A stretch of 64,000 nt of DNA from Rhizobiales bacterium 62-17 (GCA_001898965.1 MKVW01000009.1:1236166-1300165); one strand, 5' to 3'; positions 51,672 to 59,979 are shown, numbered from the stretch's first letter. Made by a program: numbers and translations. Notes: generated from the letters alone by a model not told the origin.

Positions 51672-51822
51672 TATGATTTTTGTAAGAGGAAATTTACGGC
51701 GCTCGATTGACGTCGCCGGGCCGTTCGCCTTTGGGTTCAATATCAAACGGATGCTCCTTGATGATCGCTCTGCCTCCCCGCTTTAGCTCAAGGCCTCGTC
51801 GCGCCGAGAAAGGACTTGGCGC

Positions 51823-52440
51823 ATGATGAAGCTGCACTGGTCGCCGCGCTCGCCCTATGTGCGCAAGGTCATGCTGGCCGCCCATGAACTGGGTCTGGCC
51901 GATCGCATCGAGCGCCTGCGCACGGTCGTCGCCATGTCCTCGGCCAATGCCGAGCTGATCCCCGACAATCCGTTGAATAAGATTCCGACGCTCGTCCTGG
52001 AGGACGGTCGTGTCCTGTTCGATTCCTATGTCATCCTCGAATATTTCGATCAGATCTCCGGGCGCCGTCCATTGATCCCAGCCGATGGCGACGCGCGTCT
52101 CGCCGCCTTGCGCCTACATGCGCTCGGCAGCGGCTTTCTCGATCTGCTGATTCTTGCCCGCAACGAACGCGACCGGCCGGAAGGGCAGAAGTCGCAGGCC
52201 CATATGGAAGCCTTCGCCTTCAAGCGCGCGGCAACCTTGCGTCATCTGGAGAGCGAGGTAGCGACCTTCGCCACAGATGCGATCGGCATCGGCGAGATCG
52301 CCATCGGTTGCGCGCTCGCCTATAGCGACTTCCGCTTCGCCGCCGATCCCTGGCGTGATCGTCATCCGCGCCTGGCGCTGTGGCACGAAGCTTTTGAGGC
52401 GAGGCCGGCGGCGCGGGCCTCGCAATTCAAGGATGGCTGA
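51823..52440 (+). CDS. Glutathione S-transferase family protein
   Basis: A 205-residue protein with the N-terminal thioredoxin-like domain (KLHWSPRSPYVRKVMLAAHE, NPLNKIPTLVLEDG with the cis-Pro, FDSYVILEYFDQ) and an all-helical C-terminal domain. The SPYVRK motif suggests a Ser-type active site. Members conjugate glutathione to electrophiles or isomerise ring-cleavage products such as maleyl compounds. AAGGA lies before ATGATG. It overlaps or abuts the lactonase-like gene downstream. Confidence 0.9.
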   Translation: MMKLHWSPRSPYVRKVMLAAHELGLADRIERLRTVVAMSSANAELIPDNPLNKIPTLVLEDGRVLFDSYVILEYFDQISGRRPLIPADGDARLAALRLHALGSGFLDLLILARNERDRPEGQKSQAHMEAFAFKRAATLRHLESEVATFATDAIGIGEIAIGCALAYSDFRFAADPWRDRHPRLALWHEAFEARPAARASQFKDG

Positions 52441-52444
52441 TCCG

Positions 52445-53287
52445 ATGGCTGATCCGCTTGCAGGTGTCTGCGATTGCCATGGCCACGTCATCGGCCCGCG
52501 GCCGCGCTTCGCTCAGGCCTCGTTTTCCGGCGATGTGCCTGAGGCGTGGCTCGACCGGCATCAGACGGCGCTCGCAACCATGGGCGCGACGCGCGCGGTG
52601 ATCGTGCAGCCGTCATCGGTCTACGGTTTCGATCACGCGGCCTTTCTCGACGCGCTGCGCCTGCGGCCGAACGCCTATCGCGGCGTCGCTGTCGCTGGTG
52701 CCGAGGTCAGCGATGCGCAATTGCAGGCCTGGCATGCGGTCGGCGTGCGCGCCTTGCGCTTCGTCGACATCAAGACCGCTTCCGGCGGGCCGCTGCCCGG
52801 CAGCGTCGGTCTCGACGCCTTGGAAAAGCTGGCGCCGCGCCTGCGCGCTCTGGGGCTGCATGCGCACATTTGGGCCGACTGCGCGGCGATCGTCGCCAAC
52901 GAACAGCGTCTGCTGGCGCTTGGCCTCGACATCGTGCTCGATCACATGGGCAAACCTGATGTCGCCCATGGCGTCGAGGACCCGAGCTTCCAACGGCTCT
53001 GCGCTTTGGTGCGCGACGGGCGCCTCTGGGTGAAGCTGGCGCTCTGTCGCAATTCGCGCGACTTGCCCGATTATCCCGATCTAAAGCCCTTTCACGATGC
53101 GCTGGTCGAGGCCAATCCCGATCAACTGTTATGGGGATCGGACTGGCCGCATCTGCGCATGGGCGACCTGACGCCCGAAGTCGGCCATCTAATGGCGCTG
53201 TTCCGGGCCTGGGTCGGCGACGAGGCCCTGGCGGCCCGTATTCTGGTCGACAATCCGGCCCGGCTGTTTGGCTTTCCGGCCTCTTAA
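52445..53287 (+). CDS. Amidohydrolase-family lactonase, LigI (2-pyrone-4,6-dicarboxylate lactonase)-like
   Basis: A 280-residue TIM-barrel hydrolase: CDCHGHVIGP with the H-x-H pair, IVQPSSVYGFDHAAFLDAL, LHAHIWAD, IVLDHMGKPD, LWVKLAL and LLWGSDWPHL with the catalytic Asp. The order follows LigI-type and related metal-independent lactonases that open lactone rings of aromatic ring-cleavage products. The start is either ATG of a tandem 12-base duplication (52433 or 52445); the first would overlap the GST stop by eight bases. With GST and TctC proteins nearby it fits aromatic acid breakdown. Confidence 0.85.
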   Translation: MADPLAGVCDCHGHVIGPRPRFAQASFSGDVPEAWLDRHQTALATMGATRAVIVQPSSVYGFDHAAFLDALRLRPNAYRGVAVAGAEVSDAQLQAWHAVGVRALRFVDIKTASGGPLPGSVGLDALEKLAPRLRALGLHAHIWADCAAIVANEQRLLALGLDIVLDHMGKPDVAHGVEDPSFQRLCALVRDGRLWVKLALCRNSRDLPDYPDLKPFHDALVEANPDQLLWGSDWPHLRMGDLTPEVGHLMALFRAWVGDEALAARILVDNPARLFGFPAS

Positions 53288-53344
53288 GGCTCTGCCGGTT
53301 TGCCGCATTGACCTCGCCCCGGCTTTGCGTCTAAGGGAAGCGCC

Positions 53345-53392
53345 ATGAGCACCGCCACCTTCCAGCATTCGTATTACGCGCCGCGCATCTAG
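53345..53392 (+). CDS. Candidate 15-residue leader peptide with Phe and Tyr-Tyr codons
   Basis: ATG 53345 to TAG 53390-53392 encodes MSTATFQHSYYAPRI. AAGGGA lies six bases before the ATG, a better ribosome site than most genes here. It stands 84 bases before the start of prephenate dehydrogenase, the enzyme leading to tyrosine, and contains one Phe and two adjacent Tyr codons. This is the design of attenuation leader peptides, in which ribosome stalling at scarce aminoacyl-tRNA alters RNA folding. It is too short for codon statistics; function is inference from position, ribosome site and residues. Confidence 0.5.
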   Translation: MSTATFQHSYYAPRI

Positions 53393-53476
53393 CGGCAGGA
53401 AGGGCTTTGTCTTTTTCAACCGCTGTCGAGCCAGCGGTTGGAGCGTGACCTCTGGCGTAGTCTCAAGAGGTCCATC
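53393..53476 (+). promoter_or_regulatory. Leader region with stem-loops before prephenate dehydrogenase
   Basis: A hairpin GCCGC/GCGGC (53380-53384 with 53392-53396) surrounds the leader stop codon. A T-run TTTTT lies at 53412-53416. Next is a perfect 8-base stem AACCGCTG/CAGCGGTT (53418-53425 and 53432-53439, loop TCGAGC). The ribosome site AAGAGG (53465-53470) and GTG 53477 follow. The second stem has no T-run after it, so if attenuation occurs it could act on transcription through the first stem and T-run, or on translation. This is inferred by eye, with no folding computed. Confidence 0.4.
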
Positions 53477-54301
53477 GTGTTTCCTGACAAACTTTCTGAA
53501 CGTCCTCACCAACGTCCGCGTTTGGGCATCATCGGTTTTGGCGCATTCGGCCGCCTGATGGCCGAACATCTGCATCCGTTTTTCGATCTGCGCTGCCACG
53601 ATCCGAAACACGCGGCAGGGGATGCCGATGCGCCGCAGGGCGTCACCTTCGTCGACCTGGCGGAAGCCGCGCGCTGCCCGATCGTCGTTCTGGCCATGCC
53701 GGTGGCGGCCATGGCGCAGGCGGTCCAAGCCATCGCGCCGCATCTGGCGCCGGGCGTATTGGTGCTCGATGTCGGTTCGGTCAAGGCGTTGCCGGCCGAA
53801 ATCATGACGGCCGGCCTGCCCGATCATGTCGATGTCGTCGGCACGCATCCGCTGTTTGGTCCGCAGAGCGCGCGCAACGGTCTCGCCGGCTTGAAAATCG
53901 CGCTCTGTCCCATTCGCGGCGAGCAGGCGCCGCGCATCGCCGCCTTCCTGCGCCGCCACTTCGCACTCGATGTCATCATGACGACGCCGGAAGCGCATGA
54001 TCGCGAAGCCGCCGCCGTGCAGGGTTTGACCCATCTCATCGCCAAAGTGCTTGTGCAGATGGAGCCTCTGCCTTCCACCATGACGACGCGCAGTTTCGAT
54101 CTGCTGATGGAAGGCATCAACATGGTGCGCGACGACGCGCCGGAAGTCTTCGATGCCATCGAACGGCTGAATCCTTTTGCCGCGGAAATGCGGCGCAAGT
54201 TTTTCAGCCTCGCGGCCGAACTTGCCGATGAACTGGAAGGCGCCGACGCGGCGCGCCGCTCTGTTGCCACGCGCCAGGAGAACGACGCGTCGGTGGCTTA
54301 A
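53477..54301 (+). CDS. Prephenate/arogenate dehydrogenase (TyrA-like)
   Basis: A 274-residue protein with the NAD(P)-binding GFGAFGRLMAEHL, DVGSVK, and the substrate motif GTHPLFGPQSARNGLAG, then EAHDREAAAVQGLTHLIA, all typical of monofunctional TyrA enzymes. It oxidatively decarboxylates prephenate or arogenate on the way to tyrosine. No chorismate mutase or ACT domain is fused. GTG 53477 has AAGAGG seven bases upstream; a TTG at 53438 would fall in the leader hairpin. The short upstream ORF with Tyr codons may regulate it. Confidence 0.88.
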   Translation: MFPDKLSERPHQRPRLGIIGFGAFGRLMAEHLHPFFDLRCHDPKHAAGDADAPQGVTFVDLAEAARCPIVVLAMPVAAMAQAVQAIAPHLAPGVLVLDVGSVKALPAEIMTAGLPDHVDVVGTHPLFGPQSARNGLAGLKIALCPIRGEQAPRIAAFLRRHFALDVIMTTPEAHDREAAAVQGLTHLIAKVLVQMEPLPSTMTTRSFDLLMEGINMVRDDAPEVFDAIERLNPFAAEMRRKFFSLAAELADELEGADAARRSVATRQENDASVA

Positions 54302-54346
54302 AATCTCCCACCGTTTCAATGAAACGATGAGAGATGTGAAAGGGCT

Positions 54347-55234
54347 CTATTTCAGCGGCAGAAACAATTCGCAGACCACATCAGGCACCGGCACGTTCGG
54401 GAATACCGAAAAGTGCCGTTGGCAATAGATCGGAAAGTCTCGTGCTTCCTCGCCGCTGGCTGGAAGCCAATCACGATAAAGGTAGAGCGCGGCTGGCTCG
54501 AGGTTGTTGGTATTGTGGGCGACGCGCAACACGGCGCAGCGTCCCCCGGGGATCACGCCTGCCTTCATCTGCCTATCATGAGCATCGATCGGCTGGTCGG
54601 TCCCGACACACAGGTCCATGCTATAATCGGCTGGGTTCGCGGGAATCCGCTCGGAACGGAAGACGTTGAAAGTGGGGCTCGTCTCGGGCGACAGGCCGGC
54701 GGCCTTACGCCACGCGATGAACCGCTGGATGGTGTCGGGCAGTCCCGCTCGATCGCCTCGATGCTCCATGATCGCCACCGGCGTTGGTGGCACGTTGCGG
54801 ATCGTCACGTCAGCGGGTTCATAGGTAATCTGCATGAGCTTGCTCCTCGCGTTGTCGAGAGGCCCGAAGGCCGCAAGCCACGGCGCCCAGTCGGGCGATT
54901 TCCGGAACGACGAAGGCGATTGCCCGAACCGTTGCCGAAAGGCGCGGGCGAAGGCATCCGGTGCATCGTAACCGGCATCCATCGCGATATCCGTGACGCT
55001 TTGAGCGTCCATATGAGCCAGCCGGTGCGAAGCGCGCTTCATACGGGCAAGCTGGACATAGCGATGGACCGACAACCCGAAGGTCGCCGTGAACTGCCGG
55101 TGGAAATGATATTTCGAATAGGCCGCGACGCTGCTCAGCGCATCCAGGTCCAGATCGTCGTCCAGATGCTGGTCGATGTGGTCCAGCACCCGCTGCATCC
55201 GGGCATGGTAGCTTTGAAGCGCCGCCTTTATCAC
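54347..55234 (-). CDS. AraC-family regulator with GyrI-like ligand domain
   Basis: A 295-residue protein. Residues 1-110 hold the two AraC helix-turn-helix units (ALSSVAAYSKYHFHRQFTATFG and VTDIAMDAGYDAPDAFARAFRQRFG, seen in parts), and the rest is a GyrI/Rob-type domain (VRNVPPTPVAIMEHRG-like start, RCAVLRVAHN, FPIYCQRHFSVF) that binds small hydrophobic molecules. GTG 55234 follows CGGAG. The frame upstream is open but has no family likeness. It is likely an effector-responsive activator; targets are unknown. Confidence 0.85.
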   Translation of the reverse strand: MIKAALQSYHARMQRVLDHIDQHLDDDLDLDALSSVAAYSKYHFHRQFTATFGLSVHRYVQLARMKRASHRLAHMDAQSVTDIAMDAGYDAPDAFARAFRQRFGQSPSSFRKSPDWAPWLAAFGPLDNARSKLMQITYEPADVTIRNVPPTPVAIMEHRGDRAGLPDTIQRFIAWRKAAGLSPETSPTFNVFRSERIPANPADYSMDLCVGTDQPIDAHDRQMKAGVIPGGRCAVLRVAHNTNNLEPAALYLYRDWLPASGEEARDFPIYCQRHFSVFPNVPVPDVVCELFLPLK

Positions 55235-55325
55235 TCTGTTCTCCGTGGCGGAGCCAGCTAACCGCAGGCAGACATGACGTGCTCGACCGATCTTGCGATT
55301 CTGGCCTGCGTCCCTCCTCGCCCGA

Positions 55326-56186
55326 TCACCGTGTCGTCGCGACGAGCAGGTCCTCGGCGTGATGAGGCGGCCGCAGGCCGTCGGTTCGTCCGGTGAAATA
55401 ACGCTCTGCCAGCATCGCGCCCGAGACGTGTTGCGCCTCCTTGAAGCCGGCTTCGCGGGCCAAAGCGAGAAGTTCGTCCGGTGCGAAAAAGCTGAGGAAA
55501 GGCGTACCGGCGGCACGAGCCCCTTTGGCGGCGATTTCAAACCCAGGCCGCACGTCTTCGTCCATCATGTCGAGCGGCAGCAGGAAGGTCATGGCGAATG
55601 TCGAGCCTGGCGCCAGCGCCGCGACCTGATGCAAGGTCGCGGCCACTGCCTCTTTCGTCAGATACATGCTGACGCCGGTCGAGGCGACGACGGCCGGGCG
55701 GCTCGTGTCGAAGCCGTTCTGCACCAGCCGCTCCTGCCAATCATCGCCCGCTTCGAAGTCGACCGGCACGAGATGCAACCAGTCGGGCACGCCATAGCCG
55801 CAGTCGATCAATCGCTGCCGCTTCCAGGCTTGCGTGCCAGGTTGATCGATTTCGAAGACGTGCAAGCCGGAAGCCATCTCGGGCCAGCGCTGCGCGAACG
55901 TATCGAGACCGGCGCCGAGGATGACATATTGGCCGACGCCTTCGCCGGCCTGTGCGATGGCGAGATCTTCGATGAAGCGGGCACGCGCGACGATGGAGGC
56001 ACGAAACAGCCGCGTGAACCCCGGATCCATGTCGGGCCGCTGCCGCCAGTTCGCATCCGGCGCCACCAGTTTGAGGCCGACGTCATCGGCAAGCACCGGC
56101 GGTGGCGCATCGGCCACCAGATGCAAGGCGCGCCACAGCGCCACGCGCACCGCTGTATTGTCCGGCTCGGTGGATTGTTCAGACAT
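55326..56186 (-). CDS. Class I SAM-dependent methyltransferase (TcmP/LCMT-like)
   Basis: A 286-residue protein. YVILGAGLDTFAQRWP and HVFEIDQPGTQAWKRQRL are the marks of the leucine carboxyl methyltransferase/TcmP-like family, and ASTGVSMYLTKEAVAATL is the typical motif IV region. GGGGGGAACG lies before ATG 56186. Members O-methylate carboxylates or polyketides; no biosynthetic genes are adjacent. It is probably in its own unit with the AraC-type gene downstream. Confidence 0.85.
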   Translation of the reverse strand: MSEQSTEPDNTAVRVALWRALHLVADAPPPVLADDVGLKLVAPDANWRQRPDMDPGFTRLFRASIVARARFIEDLAIAQAGEGVGQYVILGAGLDTFAQRWPEMASGLHVFEIDQPGTQAWKRQRLIDCGYGVPDWLHLVPVDFEAGDDWQERLVQNGFDTSRPAVVASTGVSMYLTKEAVAATLHQVAALAPGSTFAMTFLLPLDMMDEDVRPGFEIAAKGARAAGTPFLSFFAPDELLALAREAGFKEAQHVSGAMLAERYFTGRTDGLRPPHHAEDLLVATTR

Positions 56187-56318
56187 CGTTCCCCCCAAGT
56201 GGCTAGGGATGCTTTTCCATCGGCAGCATCAATCGCCCGCGCCCGCTCATGGGCCGATCATCTTGGAGATTGTTGCTAAGCGGTCGCGGTCGTTGTTCAT
56301 CGGGTGTTTCGCCAACCA

Positions 56319-57170
56319 TCAAGATACGTAGTCGAGCCCGATGTCGAGCGCCCGAGCGCTCTGCGTCAACCAACCGAGAGAGAGCAGATCGACGCCGGTC
56401 GCCGCCAGAGCGGGGGCGGTCGCAAGCGTGATGCCGCCGGAAGCTTCGGTGATGGCCCGGCCGTCGACGAGAGCGACCGCCCGGCGTAGCTCTTCGGGGG
56501 TCATATTGTCGAGAAGGACGGCGTCGATGTCGAAGCTTAGCACCTCTGCGAGCTGCTCCAGCGTGTCGACCTCGATCTCGATTTTGACCATGTGGCCGGC
56601 CGCCGCCCGTGCGCGCTCGATTGCTGCCCGGATGCCGCCCGCGACCGCGATGTGGTTGTCTTTGATGAGAATGCCGTCGTCGAGGCCGAAGCGATGGTTT
56701 ACCCCACCGCCGGCGCGGACGGCGTATTTTTGGACGGCACGCAGGCCGGGAAGCGTCTTGCGGATATCGATGACGCGCGCCTTCGTGCCACGCACGGCCT
56801 CCACGACTTTGGCGGTGGCCGTGGCGATGCCGCTCATGTGGCAGAGGAAATTGAGTGCGACGCGCTCGGCTGTGAGCAGGCCGCCCGCAGGACCTTCGAG
56901 AGTCGCGATCGCTTCGCCCGCCGCGACATGGGAACCGTCCACTCGGATGACGGAGGCGACGATCGCAGGGTCGATGAGGCGGAAGGCCATGAGCGCAAGA
57001 TCGAGGCCGGCGACGACGCCGGCCTGGCGTGCGGCGAGTGATACCTTGGCGCGCGCGTCGCTCGGCACGATGGCGTCCGTGGTGACGTCGCCGGCGCGGC
57101 CGAGATCCTCAAGCAGTGCTACGCGGACGATTGGTTCGATGAGGACTGGGGGAAGAGGGGCGAGCGGCAT
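56319..57170 (-). CDS. nadC: Nicotinate-nucleotide pyrophosphorylase (quinolinate phosphoribosyltransferase)
   Basis: A 283-residue protein: IEPIVRVALLEDLGRAGDVTTDA (in parts), LNFLCHMSGIAT, IRKTLPGLRAVQKYAVRAGGG with the Arg-Lys that bind quinolinate, NHRFGLDDGILIKDNH and VLLDNMTPEEL, plus a C-terminal ASGGI phosphate loop. It converts quinolinate and PRPP to nicotinate mononucleotide. ATG 57170 is used; it lies one base after the TGA of an open frame with no ordinary start codon. nadA and nadB are not next to it. A 21-bp perfect palindrome 95 bases upstream is the likely operator. Confidence 0.93.
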   Translation of the reverse strand: MPLAPLPPVLIEPIVRVALLEDLGRAGDVTTDAIVPSDARAKVSLAARQAGVVAGLDLALMAFRLIDPAIVASVIRVDGSHVAAGEAIATLEGPAGGLLTAERVALNFLCHMSGIATATAKVVEAVRGTKARVIDIRKTLPGLRAVQKYAVRAGGGVNHRFGLDDGILIKDNHIAVAGGIRAAIERARAAAGHMVKIEIEVDTLEQLAEVLSFDIDAVLLDNMTPEELRRAVALVDGRAITEASGGITLATAPALAATGVDLLSLGWLTQSARALDIGLDYVS

Positions 57171-57264
57171 TTCAGGCTCCGGCGGACGTGATTGAGGGAA
57201 AGCGGGTCGCATCGACGATCTCTTCGCCGTCGAGGCGGACCTGCTCATTCAGGGTATAGAGACG

Positions 57265-57285
57265 ATATACTCAATATGAGTATAT
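57265..57285. promoter_or_regulatory. 21-bp perfect palindrome upstream of nadC, candidate NadQ operator
   Basis: ATATACTCA-ATA-TGAGTATAT: two exact 9-base arms around a 3-base centre, in an AT-rich patch otherwise rare in this region. It lies 95 bases upstream of nadC, on the side from which nadC is transcribed, and 20-30 bases outside the end of the gamma-glutamyltransferase gene. Its size and symmetry are those of a dimeric repressor site. The alphaproteobacterial NadQ family regulates NAD synthesis genes, and a NadQ-like gene is in this window, so I infer that pairing. Confidence 0.6.
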
Positions 57286-57315
57286 GTGGCACATGCATGA
57301 GATGTCTAGTCGCCG

Positions 57316-58917
57316 TCAGTACCCGAGCGCCGCGCCATCGCTGCGTGGGTCCGAGGCGCCTTTGAGTTGCCCATCGGGTGCGCGCGTGATCGCACCGGCA
57401 TGGCCCATGGTGTTGCTGTAGGGCTCGATCAGCTCGACATCGTGGCCCGCCTGGCGCAGTGCGGCGACCAAAGCCGGATCGAAACGGTTTTCCAGGCGCA
57501 GGTTCACTTTGTCCTCGCCCCAGGTGCGGCCGAGCAGCCAGCGTGGCGCCGTAATGGCGTCCTGCAAATCCTGATCGAAATAGACATGGCGTGTGAACAC
57601 GGCCGATTGAGTCTGTGGCTGGCCTTCGCCGCCCATCGTGCCATAGACCATACAGCGGCCGTCGCTGAGATGCGCCATGGCCGGGTTGAGCGTGTGGAAG
57701 GGCTTGCGCCCGGGCGCGAGCGTGCGCGGCGAGCCCGGTTCGAGGCTGAAGCTGGCACCACGATTCTGCCAGATGATGCCGCTCTCCGGCAGCACGACAC
57801 CGCTGCCGAATTCAAAGAAAGTCGATTGGATGAAACTTACGGCGGTGCCGGTGGCATCGATCGCGCCCATCCAGATCGTATCGCCGGGCGCAGCCGGTTG
57901 CGGCCAGGGCAGGGCCTTGCGGCGATCGATGCGATTGACCAGAGCCTGCACGCGAATGTCGCTGAGGAAAGCCGTAACGTCGGTCGTCATCGAAGCGGGA
58001 TCGCCGATATATCTGTCGCGCAGCAGGAAAGCCTGTTTGGTCGCCTCGATCAGTCCGTGAATGTGATCGAAGCTCTCGCCTTGCGCCACTTTCAACCGAT
58101 CGAATTGCGCCAGAATGAGCAGCGAGGCGAGGCCCTGCGTCGGCGGCGGCATGTTGTAGAGCTGGCCGACGCCGGTCGTGATCGAAAGCGGCGCAACCTG
58201 CTTGGCTTCATAGCTGGCGAAATCCTCGCTCGTCAGCGGTGCGCCACAACGGGCGAGATCGGCGGCGATCGAACGGGCGAGTTCGCCGCGATAGAAATCC
58301 TGCGTGCCCTTCGCCGCGAGCTGCCGCAGGGCGCGTGCGAGGGCGGGAAAGCGCATGGTCTCGCCGCAGGCCGGTGGGCGCCCGCCGACGAGATAGGACT
58401 GGGCGAAGCCCGGTTGCAGCGCCAGCTCGCCGAGCTTCGACGTGGTCAGCGCCGCCTGGCTTTCGCTCACCGTGATGCCTTGTTCAGCCCGCGCGATGGC
58501 ATCTTCCAACAGTCGCGCCAGCGGCATGCGCCCGCCCATCTCCTGCGAGACGGCAAGGGCCGCACCCCAGCCGGCGACCGTTCCAGCCACCGTATTGGCG
58601 GCGAAAGGCCCGCGCGCCGGAATGGCGTTGAGCTTTTTGTCGGCATAGTAAGCCAGCGTCGCCTTGCGCGCGGCGCTGCCGCAGGCATCGATGGCGATTG
58701 GCGGCGTGCCGGCGCGCGAGATCAGCCAAAAGCCATCGCCGCCGATCGAATTCATATGCGGATAGACCACGGCGATGGTAGCGGCGGCCGCCACCATCGC
58801 TTCGATCGCATTGCCACCCTCTTGCAAAATGCGCAGGCCAGCTTCGCTGGCAAGCGCATGAGGCGCGGTGACCATGCCCTGTCCGGCATGGCTGGTGGTC
58901 AAAGTGCGAGGGGCCAT
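57316..58917 (-). CDS. Gamma-glutamyltransferase family protein (Ntn hydrolase)
   Basis: A 533-residue protein: GMVTAPHALASEAGLRILQEGGNAI (in parts), NSIGGDGFWLI, NMPPPTQGLASLL, then the autoprocessing site APGDTIWMGAID, where the Thr becomes the N-terminal nucleophile of the small subunit, and YGTMGGEGQPQTQ. There is no signal peptide, unlike the periplasmic E. coli Ggt, so it should act in the cytosol; its natural substrate may differ from glutathione. It is followed by the nadC promoter region and preceded by a secreted-protein gene. Confidence 0.88.
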   Translation of the reverse strand: MAPRTLTTSHAGQGMVTAPHALASEAGLRILQEGGNAIEAMVAAAATIAVVYPHMNSIGGDGFWLISRAGTPPIAIDACGSAARKATLAYYADKKLNAIPARGPFAANTVAGTVAGWGAALAVSQEMGGRMPLARLLEDAIARAEQGITVSESQAALTTSKLGELALQPGFAQSYLVGGRPPACGETMRFPALARALRQLAAKGTQDFYRGELARSIAADLARCGAPLTSEDFASYEAKQVAPLSITTGVGQLYNMPPPTQGLASLLILAQFDRLKVAQGESFDHIHGLIEATKQAFLLRDRYIGDPASMTTDVTAFLSDIRVQALVNRIDRRKALPWPQPAAPGDTIWMGAIDATGTAVSFIQSTFFEFGSGVVLPESGIIWQNRGASFSLEPGSPRTLAPGRKPFHTLNPAMAHLSDGRCMVYGTMGGEGQPQTQSAVFTRHVYFDQDLQDAITAPRWLLGRTWGEDKVNLRLENRFDPALVAALRQAGHDVELIEPYSNTMGHAGAITRAPDGQLKGASDPRSDGAALGY

Positions 58918-58948
58918 GGTCTGATCCTCTTATGCAGCGGACGGTGGA

Positions 58949-59836
58949 TTATTTGCTGATCTCGTCGAGCAGATTGCGCCCACCGCCGACATTGATCTCG
59001 CTGCGCAAGTTGACGAAGCGGCTGCGCGGCCGCTGCTCGCCATATTCCTGCAACAGCTTCGGTCGTTCCTTGATCTCGCGCACGGTCTTGCGCAATTCCA
59101 CCGCGACATCCTTGTTGAGATCGCGATAGAAGCGCGACGAGGCCAGCGCCGGATCGGCGATGCGCTTCTCGACCATTTCGGAGAGCGCTTTGGTCTTCGC
59201 CTCCAAAGCCGCCAGATCGACCTTGGTGCCCTTGGCGAGTTCGGTCGCGAGATCGCGCGCCATCTGCCAATCCGAAACGCGCTGCTGTGCGCCCGGCTTG
59301 TCGGCGGCTGTGCCAGCCAGCTCGCCCGCGCGCTTCTCGGCATAAACCGTATAGATGTTTTCCATCTCCTGGTTGACGTCGAAACATGCTTGACCGGCCG
59401 CGACCAGGCGCTTGTTGATCTCGTCGCCCTTCTTGTATTTGTCGTCCTTGAAATCCTTGGCGTTGATATAGTCCGCGAGCGTGCTGAAATCGGGGCCGGT
59501 GGCCTTCAGAAGGTCGTTGGCTTTCTTCATCGCTTCGACCGCCTGGCCGCGGGTTGGCTCAGGTATGGCTTGCGGTCCCGGCGGCAGGGTTTGATAGAAG
59601 CGCGACGAATAATGCATCGTCAGCATCGGCGACTTGCCGGTGCGCCAGCGCTCATAAGAATTCGATTGCCACAAGGTCCAGGCGGCACTGCCGCATTCGC
59701 TCCGCAAGGTGCGATAGGCATCCCAGAATTGCGAGACGGCGCGCTCATCAGGCTTCGGCTGCGCAAGTGCCGGAACAGCAGCGAGGCCAGCAGCAAATGC
59801 GAGGCTTGCGATCAGTGTGTTGTGAAATAAGCGCAT
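58949..59836 (-). CDS. Secreted protein, DUF3829-like
   Basis: A 295-residue protein with a Sec signal (LIASLAFAAGLAAVPALAQ) and an otherwise helical, charged sequence without membrane segments (FWDAYRTLRSECGSAAWTLW, YINAKDFKDDKYKKGDEINKRL, EAKTKALSEMVEKRIAD). The pattern fits DUF3829, periplasmic or lipoprotein-like helical proteins of unknown role; no lipobox is present. Two cysteines (ECGSA, ACFDV) may pair. Its ATG is near an AT-rich patch (59837-59860) that may hold the promoter. Confidence 0.65.
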   Translation of the reverse strand: MRLFHNTLIASLAFAAGLAAVPALAQPKPDERAVSQFWDAYRTLRSECGSAAWTLWQSNSYERWRTGKSPMLTMHYSSRFYQTLPPGPQAIPEPTRGQAVEAMKKANDLLKATGPDFSTLADYINAKDFKDDKYKKGDEINKRLVAAGQACFDVNQEMENIYTVYAEKRAGELAGTAADKPGAQQRVSDWQMARDLATELAKGTKVDLAALEAKTKALSEMVEKRIADPALASSRFYRDLNKDVAVELRKTVREIKERPKLLQEYGEQRPRSRFVNLRSEINVGGGRNLLDEISK

Positions 59837-59979
59837 CTTTTATCCCATTAAAAGCAATAAGGCGGCGATCTAGGCAATCATTGGCGCGGCAAGTCAAGGT
59901 GATGCCCATGCATGTGTTGCATGCTTCTGCACGGCCTTCGTTCGATATTGATATTGCTGCTGTTTATTCACGCGCATCG

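Noticed and set aside
53438..53476. TTG 53438 as the start of prephenate dehydrogenase
   Set aside because: It lies in the right arm of a stable hairpin with no ribosome site; GTG 53477 has AAGAGG at proper spacing and starts near the Rossmann strand.
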